DNA of 64,000 nt from Costus lasius. Its lineage: Eukaryota; Streptophyta; Magnoliopsida; Zingiberales; Costaceae. Shown in pieces: positions 23,665 to 33,913 of the stretch. Under the pieces are notes generated by a model. The model worked only from the letters and a program-made list of their open reading frames with translations. It did no database searches and was not told the origin of the DNA. The stretch covers positions 19,465,501 through 19,529,500 of the forward strand of contig CM050454.1 of NCBI GenBank assembly GCA_027563935.2, written 5' to 3'. Position 1 is the stretch's first letter, and each line of letters begins with the position of its first letter. A program made the position numbers and the translations under genes.

Positions 23665-24603
23665 TTTCTGTCCCATGAGCTAGCATGTGCTTATATCTCA
23701 GTTTTGTGATGTTCATAATTCATCAGTTTATATGTTTATCATGTTAGAGGTATAGTAATTTTGTCCCATGATAGCTATTTCAATTTTTTTTAGTTGAATG
23801 CATGGTCAGTTAAGATTAATCAAAGATTGTTGAAAATACCTCCCTGTTAGAGATACTTTATAATCATGTCCATATGTTCTATGATTTTGAAAACTTGTAA
23901 TTTGGATTGATTTTAGGTTGTTCATTAGTGGGTCAAACATTTCTATAATTGTTTAATCAACTCAAGTTTGCAAATTACATGAGAATCGTATTGAGATGCA
24001 TGATTGCTTAGTTATTCCTTGAATTCCTTTCTGTTGTTAGGGGGACACTACATGTGTTACAAAGGCTATGCTATCAACTGCTGAGCATATATATATATAA
24101 ACTCACTCTTAGATTCCTCTACTTGGCACTGCAAAAAATGGGCAATGGTACCGAAGGATATAAGTTGAAATCTAAGAGATGTGAAATGAAACCTATAAAA
24201 AGATTCATCTACTTGGCATTGCAAAAAATTGGCAATGGTACCTAAGGATATGAGTTGAAGTCTAATGCAATAATCAGTGTATCGTACCCTAAATAAGACA
24301 TTTGAGTTAACCCCAATGATTTGACTTGGAAGAATGGGAATTGCATAAGTGTTGTGCAGGCTTGATTGAATTTTATGTTTGTTGCTTACTAAGTTGTTTG
24401 GCATCTAGTTATTGTGGGATCAGACTGCTGAACACTTGAAACAACCATTTACTTGATTTCGCTTGATTAGACCTTGGATTGCTATTGAATGTTTTTCTAA
24501 CTTAGATGTATTCCTCAATACGAAAGATTACTCTTATACCCATCATGTATTTCATCTTATTTTATTGCTTGAGGACAAGCAAATATCTAAGTCTGGAGTG
24601 TTT
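23665..24603 (+). other. Athila 3' untranslated region
   Basis: Non-coding, matching 37740-38556. It ends with gcttgaggacaagcaa and taagtctggagtgttt just before the LTR, the usual pre-LTR sequence of this group (the second acts as purine tract). It contains a 91-bp tandem duplication (24117-24207 and 24208-24270) with ctacttggcaytgcaaaaaa, also seen at 38080-38215. Confidence 0.6.
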
Positions 24604-24849
24604 TGATGCCTTGCATTTTAATAGTGATTTTCCTTAATATTTCATGATAAATCTAGGGCTATATTGATATTTTCATACTCTGTTAAGACTTATTTGCTTA
24701 AAACCTTCGGAATCTTCAATTTTTCTTGTTCTAATGGAATTTCAGGTGAAATCACCCAATTTTGATGTCTTTTGGAGATTTTTAGGTCACGGGGTGATTC
24801 CTCACGTGAAAACGAAGCTGCCCATCAAATTTGGGCTCAATCAGAGTTA

Positions 24850-25110
24850 ACCTGAAAAATATGGCCCGTGGGGTTCACCGGTGCTTTCGCCAGACATCAA
24901 GATGTTCACAGAAGACTTCACGACCAGGTGAACCAGGCGGGGTTCACCCGTGCTTCTCTTTGTTGCGACAACACCCAAAAGCGTCCAGAGCACATCACGG
25001 GCAGGTGAACCGGGTGGGGTTCACCCGTTCTTCCCTCGACCAATACAGCCCAGAGCATTTCACAGGTAGGTGAACCCAGTGGGGTTCACCCGTGATTTCA
25101 AGTGAAGTGT
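24850..25110 (+). repeat. Palindromic cassette array, GGTGAACC type
   Basis: Four units of about 60-70 bp. A clean example is GGTGAACC (25004-25011) facing GGTTCACC (25018-25025), with further outer pairing of CGGG and CCCG. Same place in the LTR as the ATTACGG array of LTR A, with unrelated stem sequence. Confidence 0.85.
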
Positions 25111-25614
25111 GCGAGCGTTTGATCCCTAATCGGACTTTCCTTGATTTCTAACCCGTTTGGCGTCCAAATTTGGCAAGGGAGGGTTCTTTGGAATGCTATT
25201 CGAAGGAGAACACATGAGATATAAAAAGCCCTAAATTTTACGCCCTAATTATCGAGAAATCGGGTGAAAGGCGACAAGGGCGGACGAACGGAGGTGACAT
25301 AGGGATTTTACGGCGATTTGGCGAGATTCGATCATCAAGACGCCTCGATTCCTGGAGATTGGCTTGGGTTTAGCATCTCTTCCCCTTTAGAAATGATTTC
25401 TTGTAGTTTTTCTATACTTATTGAGAGAACTTTCAGAAATTCCATGTACTCCATAGCGTGAAACCCTTTTCGAGGCTCGGTTGAAGCCCGCTGACTTTTG
25501 ATACTTGCGAATTCTTATTGTAAACAATTATTTGGATCTTTGTATTTGCATATTTTACTTTGCTTGTGTATTTCATGATTTTACATTGGCCACGTATCTT
25601 CATGTGTTAACCGA

Positions 25615-25817
25615 CACGATTCATACCGAGAGGAGAATCGTGATGGTGGATCTTCTCTGTAAAACTTGTGAATCCATGACACGAGATTGCTTGAAATTCA
25701 CTCGAGGATTTCTTAACCTTCCATAGAACGCATAGGGTTTGTTCTGAACGATCCACCGCGAGAGTAGGAGACCGTTCTAAACAAACACCAGGGTGTACCA
25801 CCGAGAGGGGGCATCCT
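25615..25817 (+). other. Four-hairpin module in LTR B
   Basis: H1: CACGATTC 25615-25622 with GAATCGTG 25635-25642, loop ataccgagagga. H2: GTGAAT 25668-25673 with ATTCAC 25696-25701, loop with gacacgagattgctt. H3: GTTTGTT 25737-25743 with AACAAAC 25780-25786, inner GAACG 25746-25750 with CGTTC 25773-25777, loop with gagagtagg. H4: AGGGTG 25790-25795 with CATCCT 25812-25817 (one G-U), loop with gagaggggg. Confidence 0.7.
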
Positions 25818-26141
25818 ATACCTTAGGGATAGGTTCCTTATGCAAATGACTTAAATCCATATAATCAATCTTTTTATCGCATATTTGAATGTCAGCATGG
25901 TGGATACCATAGCCCTGATCTCTCTCATTCATATTTCCTTATCCGTTGATTTAGTTTCTCATTTACAATTGAAGTTTGCAAAACCTGATTTTTGTTAGCC
26001 TAGCTATTGAAACTTAGATCTTATGGTACTTAACCCTGTTCCTTGTGGGATTCGACATCTTTTATATTACCTCGACATAACCGTCCACTTGCGGGACGTG
26101 TCACACCTCCATCACCGCCAAGGATTCCAGAGCACATTCCT

Positions 26142-26934
26142 GGAGAGGTTTATATTGGATGATTCCAAATATTAATACCTTCCAGGAAGATATGGTCTGA
26201 CTCTCTCAAGGATGTTGTGTTCTGTGACACAGCTGGAGAGTAATAACATGGGTCTAAAATCCTGATACATGGTGTATAGGATGGATCATGTTTTGAATAA
26301 TATACACAAGACCATTTGTGGCAAATGCTTGGAGCATAGCCAGCAAGTTTCAATCAGATCTTAGTGTTTAACACTAGATAGCTGTGAAAGCAATCCTTAT
26401 ATATATACTTGGGAAGTATAAAGGATTGAAGTCTAGTCTATGATAGACAGGAAAGAATTTTGTGTACAGGGGTACACTGACACTTCGTTCCAGTCTAGTG
26501 ACTATTGATCACAGCTAGGATTTGCGCTTTGCCTTATTGTGGTGCTGTGTGCTGAAAGAGCATTATGCAAACCAAAGTGGCAAGATTCTACAAATAAGGC
26601 TGAGTACATTACAGCTTCTTGTGGCAGCCAAGAAAGCAGCTTCATTCATTTGAACTTGATTTAGTTCATGATGCTTGATGGTCCAATATAGTTCTTACTA
26701 GGGCCATAGCATAAGTGAAGGAACTTAGTGCTCAAGTATGTACTGCAGCATATCATCTGATCTTAGAGATCATGAATAAGGATGATGATCAAATTTGTTA
26801 AAATAAACACAGATAGCAATCTGGAAAAACCCACTGACCTAGCCTCTGGCGCAGCGGAAGCTAAATGGGTTATACTAGAGATATTGGAACTGGCTGAATA
26901 TCAGTTGTCCTTGGTCTTAGTGCAAGTGGGAGAT
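26142..26934 (+). pseudogene. Copia C internal 3' fragment (RNase H end)
   Basis: Nearly identical to 33119-33913, differing mainly by a 2-bp indel and point changes. It contains a run like KPKWQDSTN-AEYI-AASCGSQE, a decayed copia RNase H. It joins the Athila flank at 26141 over a CT overlap. A purine tract, caagtgggagat, stands just before the LTR. Confidence 0.75.
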
Positions 26935-29160
26935 TGTTGGTGTATATGCCCTGAAGACCAATATATGGACATGGTCAAGCATTGTTTGAATGTACTTTGA
27001 TAGAATTATTATTCTATATATAGAGGCATGGTCGTTATTATGCAGACTTCTCTACCTGCGTTGATGTATTGAGTTGCATATATAATGTCCCAGGAGTTTG
27101 GATTGGATCCATTCTCATAAGAAATCCCCAGACAAGGTACCTTAGCAGATATGGGACAGCTTTGGTACATGTGAGACTGGTGTATGGGCTGGTTAAGTGC
27201 GGGGCACAGTAACGCAGACATACAGGTGCATTGGATGCACTGGAGTGATCCACCGTGAGGATTGACTTGTCTAGTCAACAAGTCAATCTCACATGCAAGA
27301 GGTTTGCATTGATCCTTAGACTTGAGGTATTCATGTCTAGATTTGATGATGGGTATGCTTTGATACAGTCTTACGTCTCTCCGTAATTGGGAGATCAAAA
27401 CGACTGTCATTGGGCATGTCATAAGTCACGTAGAGACATGGGTGACCAATAGTAGGATTTGCCCCTTCCTTATTGGAAGCATGATATCCACTCGGGGCGC
27501 CCCACCTTATTGGTGCATGACAGGAATGTGTGGCCACACTTGTTGAGTCATGACCAATGCATTGGATTGATAAACTTGAGACTAATCCAATGGCAGGATA
27601 TTAGTTTAGGCAAAGGGATCTATAATGCAATGGGAATCCTCGTTGCTTGTTAGGAGTTGTTGCCATAATGACTTAAGTCCTATGATATGGGTAGTAGTGA
27701 TGTGTTGCTAGATACCCCTCACTACTTATGATGTTTACATCATTGCTATCGTCATATGGATCCTACGGGGTCACACGCAATAGACTCTTGACGTTGCTTT
27801 AATCAGAAACCTTAGGATCAAGTTATTGGATAACTTGGATCAATTTGGAAGATTTCATCAGCGCCAATGGGCCTGATGAGTTGGAAGAAAGTTATTGGAG
27901 CCAAACTTCATTTTTGGCAGGTTGACCCGAAATTGACCTAGATTCATCACATTTGGATTAGGGTTGCATTGGATTGGATCCAATGGCTTAATCAACCTAT
28001 GCCATGAAGTTTGGGCTAGCTCATTGTCCAATGAGGCCCAATAATTAGTTGTCATGAAGAGAGAATTGGCTTAAAAGGGTATAATGGGGAGAAGTCTTCA
28101 CCCATTAGCGCCTAGGGGCATAATGGGGTGAAGTGGGCGGTTTTGCTTCATTAAGGAAGTAAAAGGCGCCTTGCCCTTTCTCCCTTGATGGAAACCTTGC
28201 CTCTAAGGCAAGTCTTGGGGCTAATATGGCTTGAGAACTTTTATGGGAAGTTCCTAGGCGCATATGGATGTTGGGAAGAAGTATATGGTAAAGTCTTGGA
28301 GACTTACCTTACCTCAAACCCTAATTTCTCCCAAGACACCATCCTAGCCGAATTCCTCTTGCTTGTTGCGCCTAGCCCTTCTCCTTGGATGGAAAGAATG
28401 CCTCTAAGGCATGTCTTGGGTTGATATGGCTATTGGGAAAATAAGGATAGGTTGAGTGAGGTTTATGGCAAAGTCTTGGAGACTTTCCTTACCACAAACC
28501 CCTATCATCCTAGCCGCCCACTTGGCATGATCTTGGCCCTCCCTAAACCGCCTCTTGGCTTATAAAAGGGACCCTAGCTACCCCCTCTCAATGCTTCGAA
28601 TGCTTGGAGGTGTGAACACACATAGAGGGGCGAGAGCAAAGGCAAAGGGCGACAACATCAAGGTGGCGTAACCCTTCTTCCTACAAGTGGCCGCAAGTCT
28701 TCTCCTTCCTCTCCTCTTGGCGTGACTTGGAGAAGGACTTGGTGGCGCCACTTCCTCTTATTCTTCCTAAGGGCTGAAACTCTTCTCCTCCCTCTTCTCT
28801 TGGAGTGAAGAGGATAAGGAGTTGGCGGCATCTTCCTTGCACTTAGCGCATGATCCTTGGAGGTGGCGCAAGAGTAGTGAAGGAACCCTAAGGCTTGATT
28901 CTCTTTCCGAGGCTAGCACCAAGCGTGGAAGGGAGCAACGATCAAGGAGTCGACGCGTGGATACTTGTGGAGGGCGAATACTTGGGCGCCTTCAACATGG
29001 CTTCGGCAACTAGACAAGCAAAAGAGGTACATCTCTAACACATCCTTGTGTCTTCTCGCTCGCATGGATCCTTGGGACCGGAATATGTTTCGGGTGTAAT
29101 GATTCTTCCGCTGCGTCCTGGGACTGCAAAATTTTAAATTACACCCGGTATTCCCTAACA
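26935..29160 (+). mobile_element. Copia C left LTR (2226 bp)
   Basis: TGTTGGTGTATATGCC...ATTCCCTAACA. TATAAAAG is at 28561. The 3' LTR at 33914-36139 has exactly the same length and is nearly identical, so the pair is young. It contains a conserved U3 hairpin pair (27693-27743). Overlapping ORFs of 60-137 codons inside it are not genes. Confidence 0.92.
27693..27743 (+). other. U3 hairpin pair of copia C LTR
   Basis: Stem 1: AGTAGTGA 27693-27700 with TCACTACT 27719-27726, loop tgtgttgctagatacccc. Stem 2: ATGATGT 27728-27734 with ACATCAT 27737-27743. The solo LTR at 49594-51282 has the same loop on a different stem (50377-50408) and its own second stem. It also occurs in the right LTR near 34672-34722. 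Confidence 0.65.
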
Positions 29161-29161
29161 G

Positions 29162-29173
29162 TGTTATCAGAGC
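29162..29173 (+). other. Primer-binding site of copia C
   Basis: TGTTATCAGAGC directly after the LTR matches the usual initiator-Met tRNA site TGGTATCAGAGC with one change. This fixes the 5' to 3' direction of the element. Confidence 0.8.
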
Positions 29174-30154
29174 TACTTGCGAGAAACACAAGGTGTACGT
29201 TTGCTTGTGTGAAAAATTCTTGAAAATTTTTCTTCTATCTATGCGCGTTTCATGTAGAAAGCGTTTTCATCCAGACCTCTCTTCTTATTTTTGTGGCTGA
29301 AACTTTGATTTTATTTATGATTGATTTAAGACCAAAGGCGCACGTGGTTTTGTCAAGTAGGACGGGCATTGTGTCTTCGGACTGGCCGGATCTCTTGATC
29401 TGACAAAACTGCCAGCCGATAGGGTCTATGAAATCATCATGAAACTTGATCAAAATTTTGGCATAAATTTAGTCAAGAGAGTGCTTTGGATGATGTTGGC
29501 GCATAAGGTGTTAAAATTTGATTTTTTCGGATTTTCAAATTTTACATGCGCCACTTGATTGGGTTGATATGGTCATAGCGAGTGCCCTCCTGTGTTGTGA
29601 TGTGGAAGCATGTTTCCACTTGTGATGAATGCTTGTAAAATCTCTTTCCACCTGCGTGTGGTTCTCTCCCTATCTTGTTGTAAAGAATTTTTCATCTTGT
29701 TTAGAATAGATGTAGAATTATGTGATGGGTTAAGGCTTCATCTTCACAACAAGGAGTCTTCTTCAATCGGAGTCAGAAGTGGCGCCAGCTTTGGAAGCGT
29801 GGTGATGGACTTGTGGCTGAAGGAAGGACACATACTTTCGGCTTCTGGCATGGGCTGATCTGCTTTAGGGACTCGCAACCCTTGGATGCACGATAACATG
29901 TCACATGGCTCGTGACAAGTTATGTGTATGAAAAGGGCTATGACCATATCGACCAAACTAGCATGCCTGTGATGGTTTATTATTTTGTCCATAGCATGCC
30001 TGTGATGTTCTTCCTTTGCTGCCATAACCATAGGAAAACTACATGCTAGAAAAGAATAAAATCAACATGTAAAACTCTCAATACAATATCAAGTCAATAG
30101 CCTTTTAACGCGTAGCCCTCATCAAGCTATTGATCGGTGGTGTTGTGAACTGTT

Positions 30155-30494
30155 TCCCACCCTCGTGGGACACACCCACTTATCTTTAGAAGGTGTGAGG
30201 TGACAATGATTTCCCCAGTCCAGTTTTAACCTGGGCGTGCCTTCGCAAGGAATTCGTTGGCCCTGGGCATAACGGTTAGGACCAGACTTGACTAGTTTTT
30301 CATATGTCACTGACATGATGAATCACTAGAGGCAGCTGTTGAGAGGATAGGGTTTTGTGTTGTATCCAGCCCTCGCTGGACACAGGGCGCCTAGTCTGTC
30401 TTAACTAAGAGGAGTTGTGCATGGCACAATTGGCTGGCATGCCTACCTAAGGAAGCATGGGATTCTCTGTGCATCCTAACTCACCCTCGTGAGT
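30155..30494 (+). other. Three CCTC-tetraloop hairpins in copia C leader
   Basis: 30155-30170 is TCCCAC-CCTC-GTGGGA, 30365-30380 is TCCAGC-CCTC-GCTGGA and 30479-30494 is ACTCAC-CCTC-GTGAGT. Each has a perfect 6-bp stem and the same loop. Spacing between starts is 210 and 114 nt. Copia D has the same set with spacing 209 and 111-112. They lie between the primer-binding site and gag, where LTR elements keep packaging and dimer signals. Confidence 0.75.
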
Positions 30495-30657
30495 CGCGGA
30501 GACCTCATGTGAAATTAGGATCCTACTCACCTCTTTCCATGTTGAGTTTGAGAGATCTCAACTTGTTTTGGAAGTAGTGGGAGCATAGCATTTAATTTAA
30601 AGTCCTTGTTAAATGCTTTATCATTGTACTTATTTTACTTATTTGCTTATTGTAGAT

Positions 30658-31219
30658 GGCATCTCCTGATCTAAGATTGAAACTTTATAAAAATAAGTTG
30701 GATGGGACAAACTAGACAAATTGGTTCAAGATTTTATCCAAGATACTGGAACAAGAAAATAAGGTGCATCTTCTTGAAAGACCTCCATCCCAGCCCAGTG
30801 TGTATTTCATTAATAAGTGGGAGTGGAATGTCTATCTTGAACATTGTGAAGATAACGAACAGTACACTGCTCTTGTCTTAGAGTGCATGACCCCAGAGGT
30901 CAAGGTTGAATGTGATGAGATGGGGATTTATGATCTTATCATACATCTCAAAGGTCTCTTCACACCATGCTCTATAGACAATGATCAGGAGAGTTCTGTT
31001 GGATCTTCAGAGTGTATGCCTGAATCTGAGAATGACCATGGTTCTGTATCTTCGAAGCTAATACTTCGGAAGACTGGGAATGCATGGGTATTTCGAAGAG
31101 GATTAATGGCCAAGAAGTGCATGGCAAAGAAGAAGGGATGTAATCCATCCGCTTCAGGTATTGTGTTACCGAGGTCTTTTGTCTACTTCTTATTCATGGG
31201 TACTGGGTACCGTATGTGA
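30658..31219 (+). pseudogene. Copia C gag, truncated
   Basis: Begins MASPDLRLKLYKNKLDGTN, has a stop, then NWFKILSKILEQENKVHLLE and CEDNEQYTALVLECMTPEVK, matching the N-terminal part of copia gag (the LxGTNFxDWxRNLRIVLxQE region). From about residue 105 the similarity ends and the frame stops at 31217-31219 without the usual middle domain or zinc knuckle. The ATG at 30658 is the natural start. Confidence 0.7.
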
Positions 31220-32279
31220 GGCTCACATATGTTTTACATGTGCAGGAGCTCAAAGGAAGTAGGACGAAGAGGCTTGATGGGATCGACCCTCGGGTCAGGG
31301 ACAGAGCATTGAATGCTGCTGAGATCATCTCACTGCCTTGAAGACTTTATCTAGAATTTTGCTATTATGTATCAGCTTATGTTTTAGAACATCATTCCTT
31401 TTGGAAAGGATTTCAGTTTGAAATAATAAATAATATTTTTTTAATCTGAGATGTTCTATTGAAGTGATACAGTTGATAATAGTTTGTAGTTCTATATTTA
31501 ACACAAGACCAGATCCAATGATTCAATAAACACCCTCTTATAGCATTGTCTCTTGAACCATAGAACAATGGTCACATCCAAAGGTCCATGGACTATTGGG
31601 ATCATTATCCTTTCAGGATTATGATACATGTGAGCCTAGTTCAAAGGAACAATATGACAGATGCTGCCTTCACCATAAAGGATGGAAGGACTATTGGCTT
31701 GTTGGATCTATTACACAACAATGTATGTGGACCCATATAAACAAGCACTAAGAGGTGTTACATGCTTCATAAGGTGTGGGTATGCCTTATCCAACCTAAG
31801 AACTTTGGAAAAATCCAAGAAGTTCACAAATGAAGTATTGAGTCAAATTGGAGGATCTATTAAAGCACTTTGATTGGATCAAGGTGATTAGTGGAGAATT
31901 TGATGACTGTCCTAAGAAGTGTGGAGTTATCTCACAGCTTACTTAGTACACCACTGTGTGGTGAATTTCAAAGAAAGAAAAGGAACACATTGGATGCGGT
32001 TCCATCTTTGAATAGTCATGCAAATATACTACTGTGATGCCATGCAAACAGATGTATTGCCACTCCATAAGAAAGTGTCTAAGTTAGCTTTTGAGTTGCG
32101 AACTGCAAATATCCCATTTCTTCAAGGGAATTGGGAATGTAATGTGCAGTGATTCAAAAGTATGTGTTTGTGGAGCACTGTAGAATGCTATTTATTGCTC
32201 AAACTGCTGTCTCTCTTGAGAAGATATTTCTTTTGAAAGAAGCTAGTGGGAGTAGATTTGATTTGGATAAGGTCCAGAA
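31220..32279 (+). other. Copia C internal debris
   Basis: About 1 kb with no sustained frame. Short motifs such as DRALNAAEIISL and HCVVNFKERK are not enough to place a domain. It sits where protease and integrase would be, so it is read as their decayed remains. Confidence 0.35.
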
Positions 32280-33665
32280 TCAACCACAATACAATTAGAC
32301 ACAAATGAAGAGTAAAATCTCACATACAGGTTGAAAGTCAACCTGAGGTTCAAGTAACACAGGAACCACATAAGTCTGGATCGATTCGATATGCTGGGCA
32401 TGACGAATTTTTCATCAAGGATGAACCTAAGACTTATGAGGAAATGGAAGCAGTCGGTGGACTAGATTCCAAGAAATGGCTAAAGGCCATGAGAACCGTA
32501 ATGGATTCCATGTCTGCTAATCAAGTCTGGGACTTGGATGAGCTGCCAAAGGGGTAATTCCCACATGCTATAAATAAATCTTCTAGGAAGATAGACATGG
32601 AAGGTAACATTGTTACCTTAAAAGGCAAGCTAGTGAACAGAAATTTCAGGCAAATCCACTGGGTGGATAATGATGAAAATTTTCACCAATAGCTGAGTTT
32701 TAAGTCCATTAGGGATCTGCTTGTTATAATTGCATGATCAATTATGGCATGTTGTTATGAAAACTGCCTTTCTTGCATGGACGTCTGAAAAGATATCTAT
32801 AAGGAAATAGCCAGAAGGTTTTCATATCAAGGCCATGAAGATATGCATGGTGTTATGCAAGCATGTTTGAAATAGCCTGTGTTTACAAGAAGATCAGTGG
32901 GAGCACCTTAATAGTATTTATTGTTCTAGATGATTGATGATATTCTCCTCACATGGAATGACATCTCAGCTCTTCACATGGTGAAGAAAAGGCTTGAGAT
33001 GTATTTCGAGAAGAATGATCTAGGGAATGATGCCTACATCCTAGGCATGAGGATCTATAGATAGAGATCCAAGAAAGTCATTGCCCTTTAGTCAATCTAT
33101 GTTCATCCAAGAGTTTCTGGAGAGGTTTATATTGGATGATTCCAAATATTAATACCTTCCAGGAAGATATGGTCTGACTCTCTCAAGGATGTTGTGTTCT
33201 GTGACACAGCTGGAGAGTAATAACATGGGTCTAAAATCCTGATACATGGTGTATAGGATGGATCATGTTTTGAATAATATACACAAGACCATTTATGGCA
33301 AATGCTTGGAGCATAGCCAGCAAGTTTCAATCAGATCTTAGTGTTTAGAACTAGATAGCTGTGAAAGCAATCCTTATATATATACTTGGGAAGTATAAAG
33401 GATTGAAGTCTAGTCTATGATAGACAGGAAAGAATTTTGTGTACAGGGGTACACTGACACTTCGTTCCAGTCTAGTGACTATTGATCACAGCCAGGATTT
33501 GCGCTTTGCCTTATTGTGGTGCTGTGTGCTGAAAGAGCATTATGCAAACCAAAGTGGCAAGATTCTACAAATTAGGCTGAGTACATTGCAGCTTCTTGTG
33601 GCAGCCAAGAAAAAGCAGCTTCATTCATTTGAACTTGATTTAGTTCATGATGCTTGATGGTCCAA
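32280..33665 (+). pseudogene. Copia C RT and RNase H fragments
   Basis: 32380-32550 reads DEPKTYEEMEAVGGLDSKKW and SMSANQVWDLDELPKG, the start of copia RT. 32935-33090 reads MIDDILLTWND (in the place of the YVDD motif), then MVKKRLEMYFEKNDLGNDAYILG. 33530-33650 has the RNase H end with AEYIAASCGSQEK. Several stops and deletions separate the parts. RT would copy element RNA into DNA; here it is dead. Confidence 0.7.
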
Positions 33666-33913
33666 TATAGTTCTTACGAGGGCCATAGCATAAGTGAAGG
33701 AACTTAGTGCTCAAGTATGTACTGCAGCATATCATCTGATCTTAGAGATCATGAATAAGGATGATGATCAAATTTGTTAAAATAAACACAGATAACAATC
33801 TGGAAAAACCCACTGACCTAGCCTCTGGCACAGCGGAAGCTAAATGGGTCATACTAGAGACATTGGAACTGGCTGAATATCAGTTGTCCTTGGTCTTAGT
33901 GCAAGTGGGAGAT

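Larger units (their letters stand above)
19035..26103 (+). mobile_element. Athila-like Ty3/gypsy element with unlike LTRs
   Basis: Order on the plus strand: 5' LTR (19035-20532), broken gag (20700-21780), protease (22394-22864), first part of RT (23248-23664), 3' untranslated region, 3' LTR (24604-26103). The LTRs are 1498 and 1500 bp and share landmarks in the same order, but they are strongly diverged and carry different palindrome arrays, so they cannot be the identical pair made at insertion. The element is either a recombinant of two elements or a chimera. No matching 5-bp target duplication was found. RT after the YLDG motif, RNase H and integrase are missing. Confidence 0.75.
24604..26103 (+). 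mobile_element. Athila-like 3' LTR, subfamily B (1500 bp)
   Basis: TGATGCCTTGC...GGGACGTGTCA. U3 has a GGTGAACC-type cassette array (24850-25110), then TATAAAAAG at 25220, then four hairpins (25615-25817). Its last 1034 bp plus 38 bp of flank (25070-26141) recur at 36140-37211. After 26141 the sequence switches to copia C. Confidence 0.85.
29161..33913 (+). mobile_element. Copia C internal region
   Basis: The untranslated leader (29161-30657) is followed by a shortened gag (30658-31219) and dispersed pol fragments. The leader shares long stretches with copia D on the minus strand (for example gtcaagtaggacgggcattg), so C and D are related families. The protease and integrase are not recognisable. 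The element cannot move on its own. Confidence 0.8.

Noticed and set aside
26150..28424. Many ORFs of 60-137 codons repeated near 33127-35992
   Set aside because: They are duplicated because they lie in the copia C internal end and LTR copies; none has a domain.
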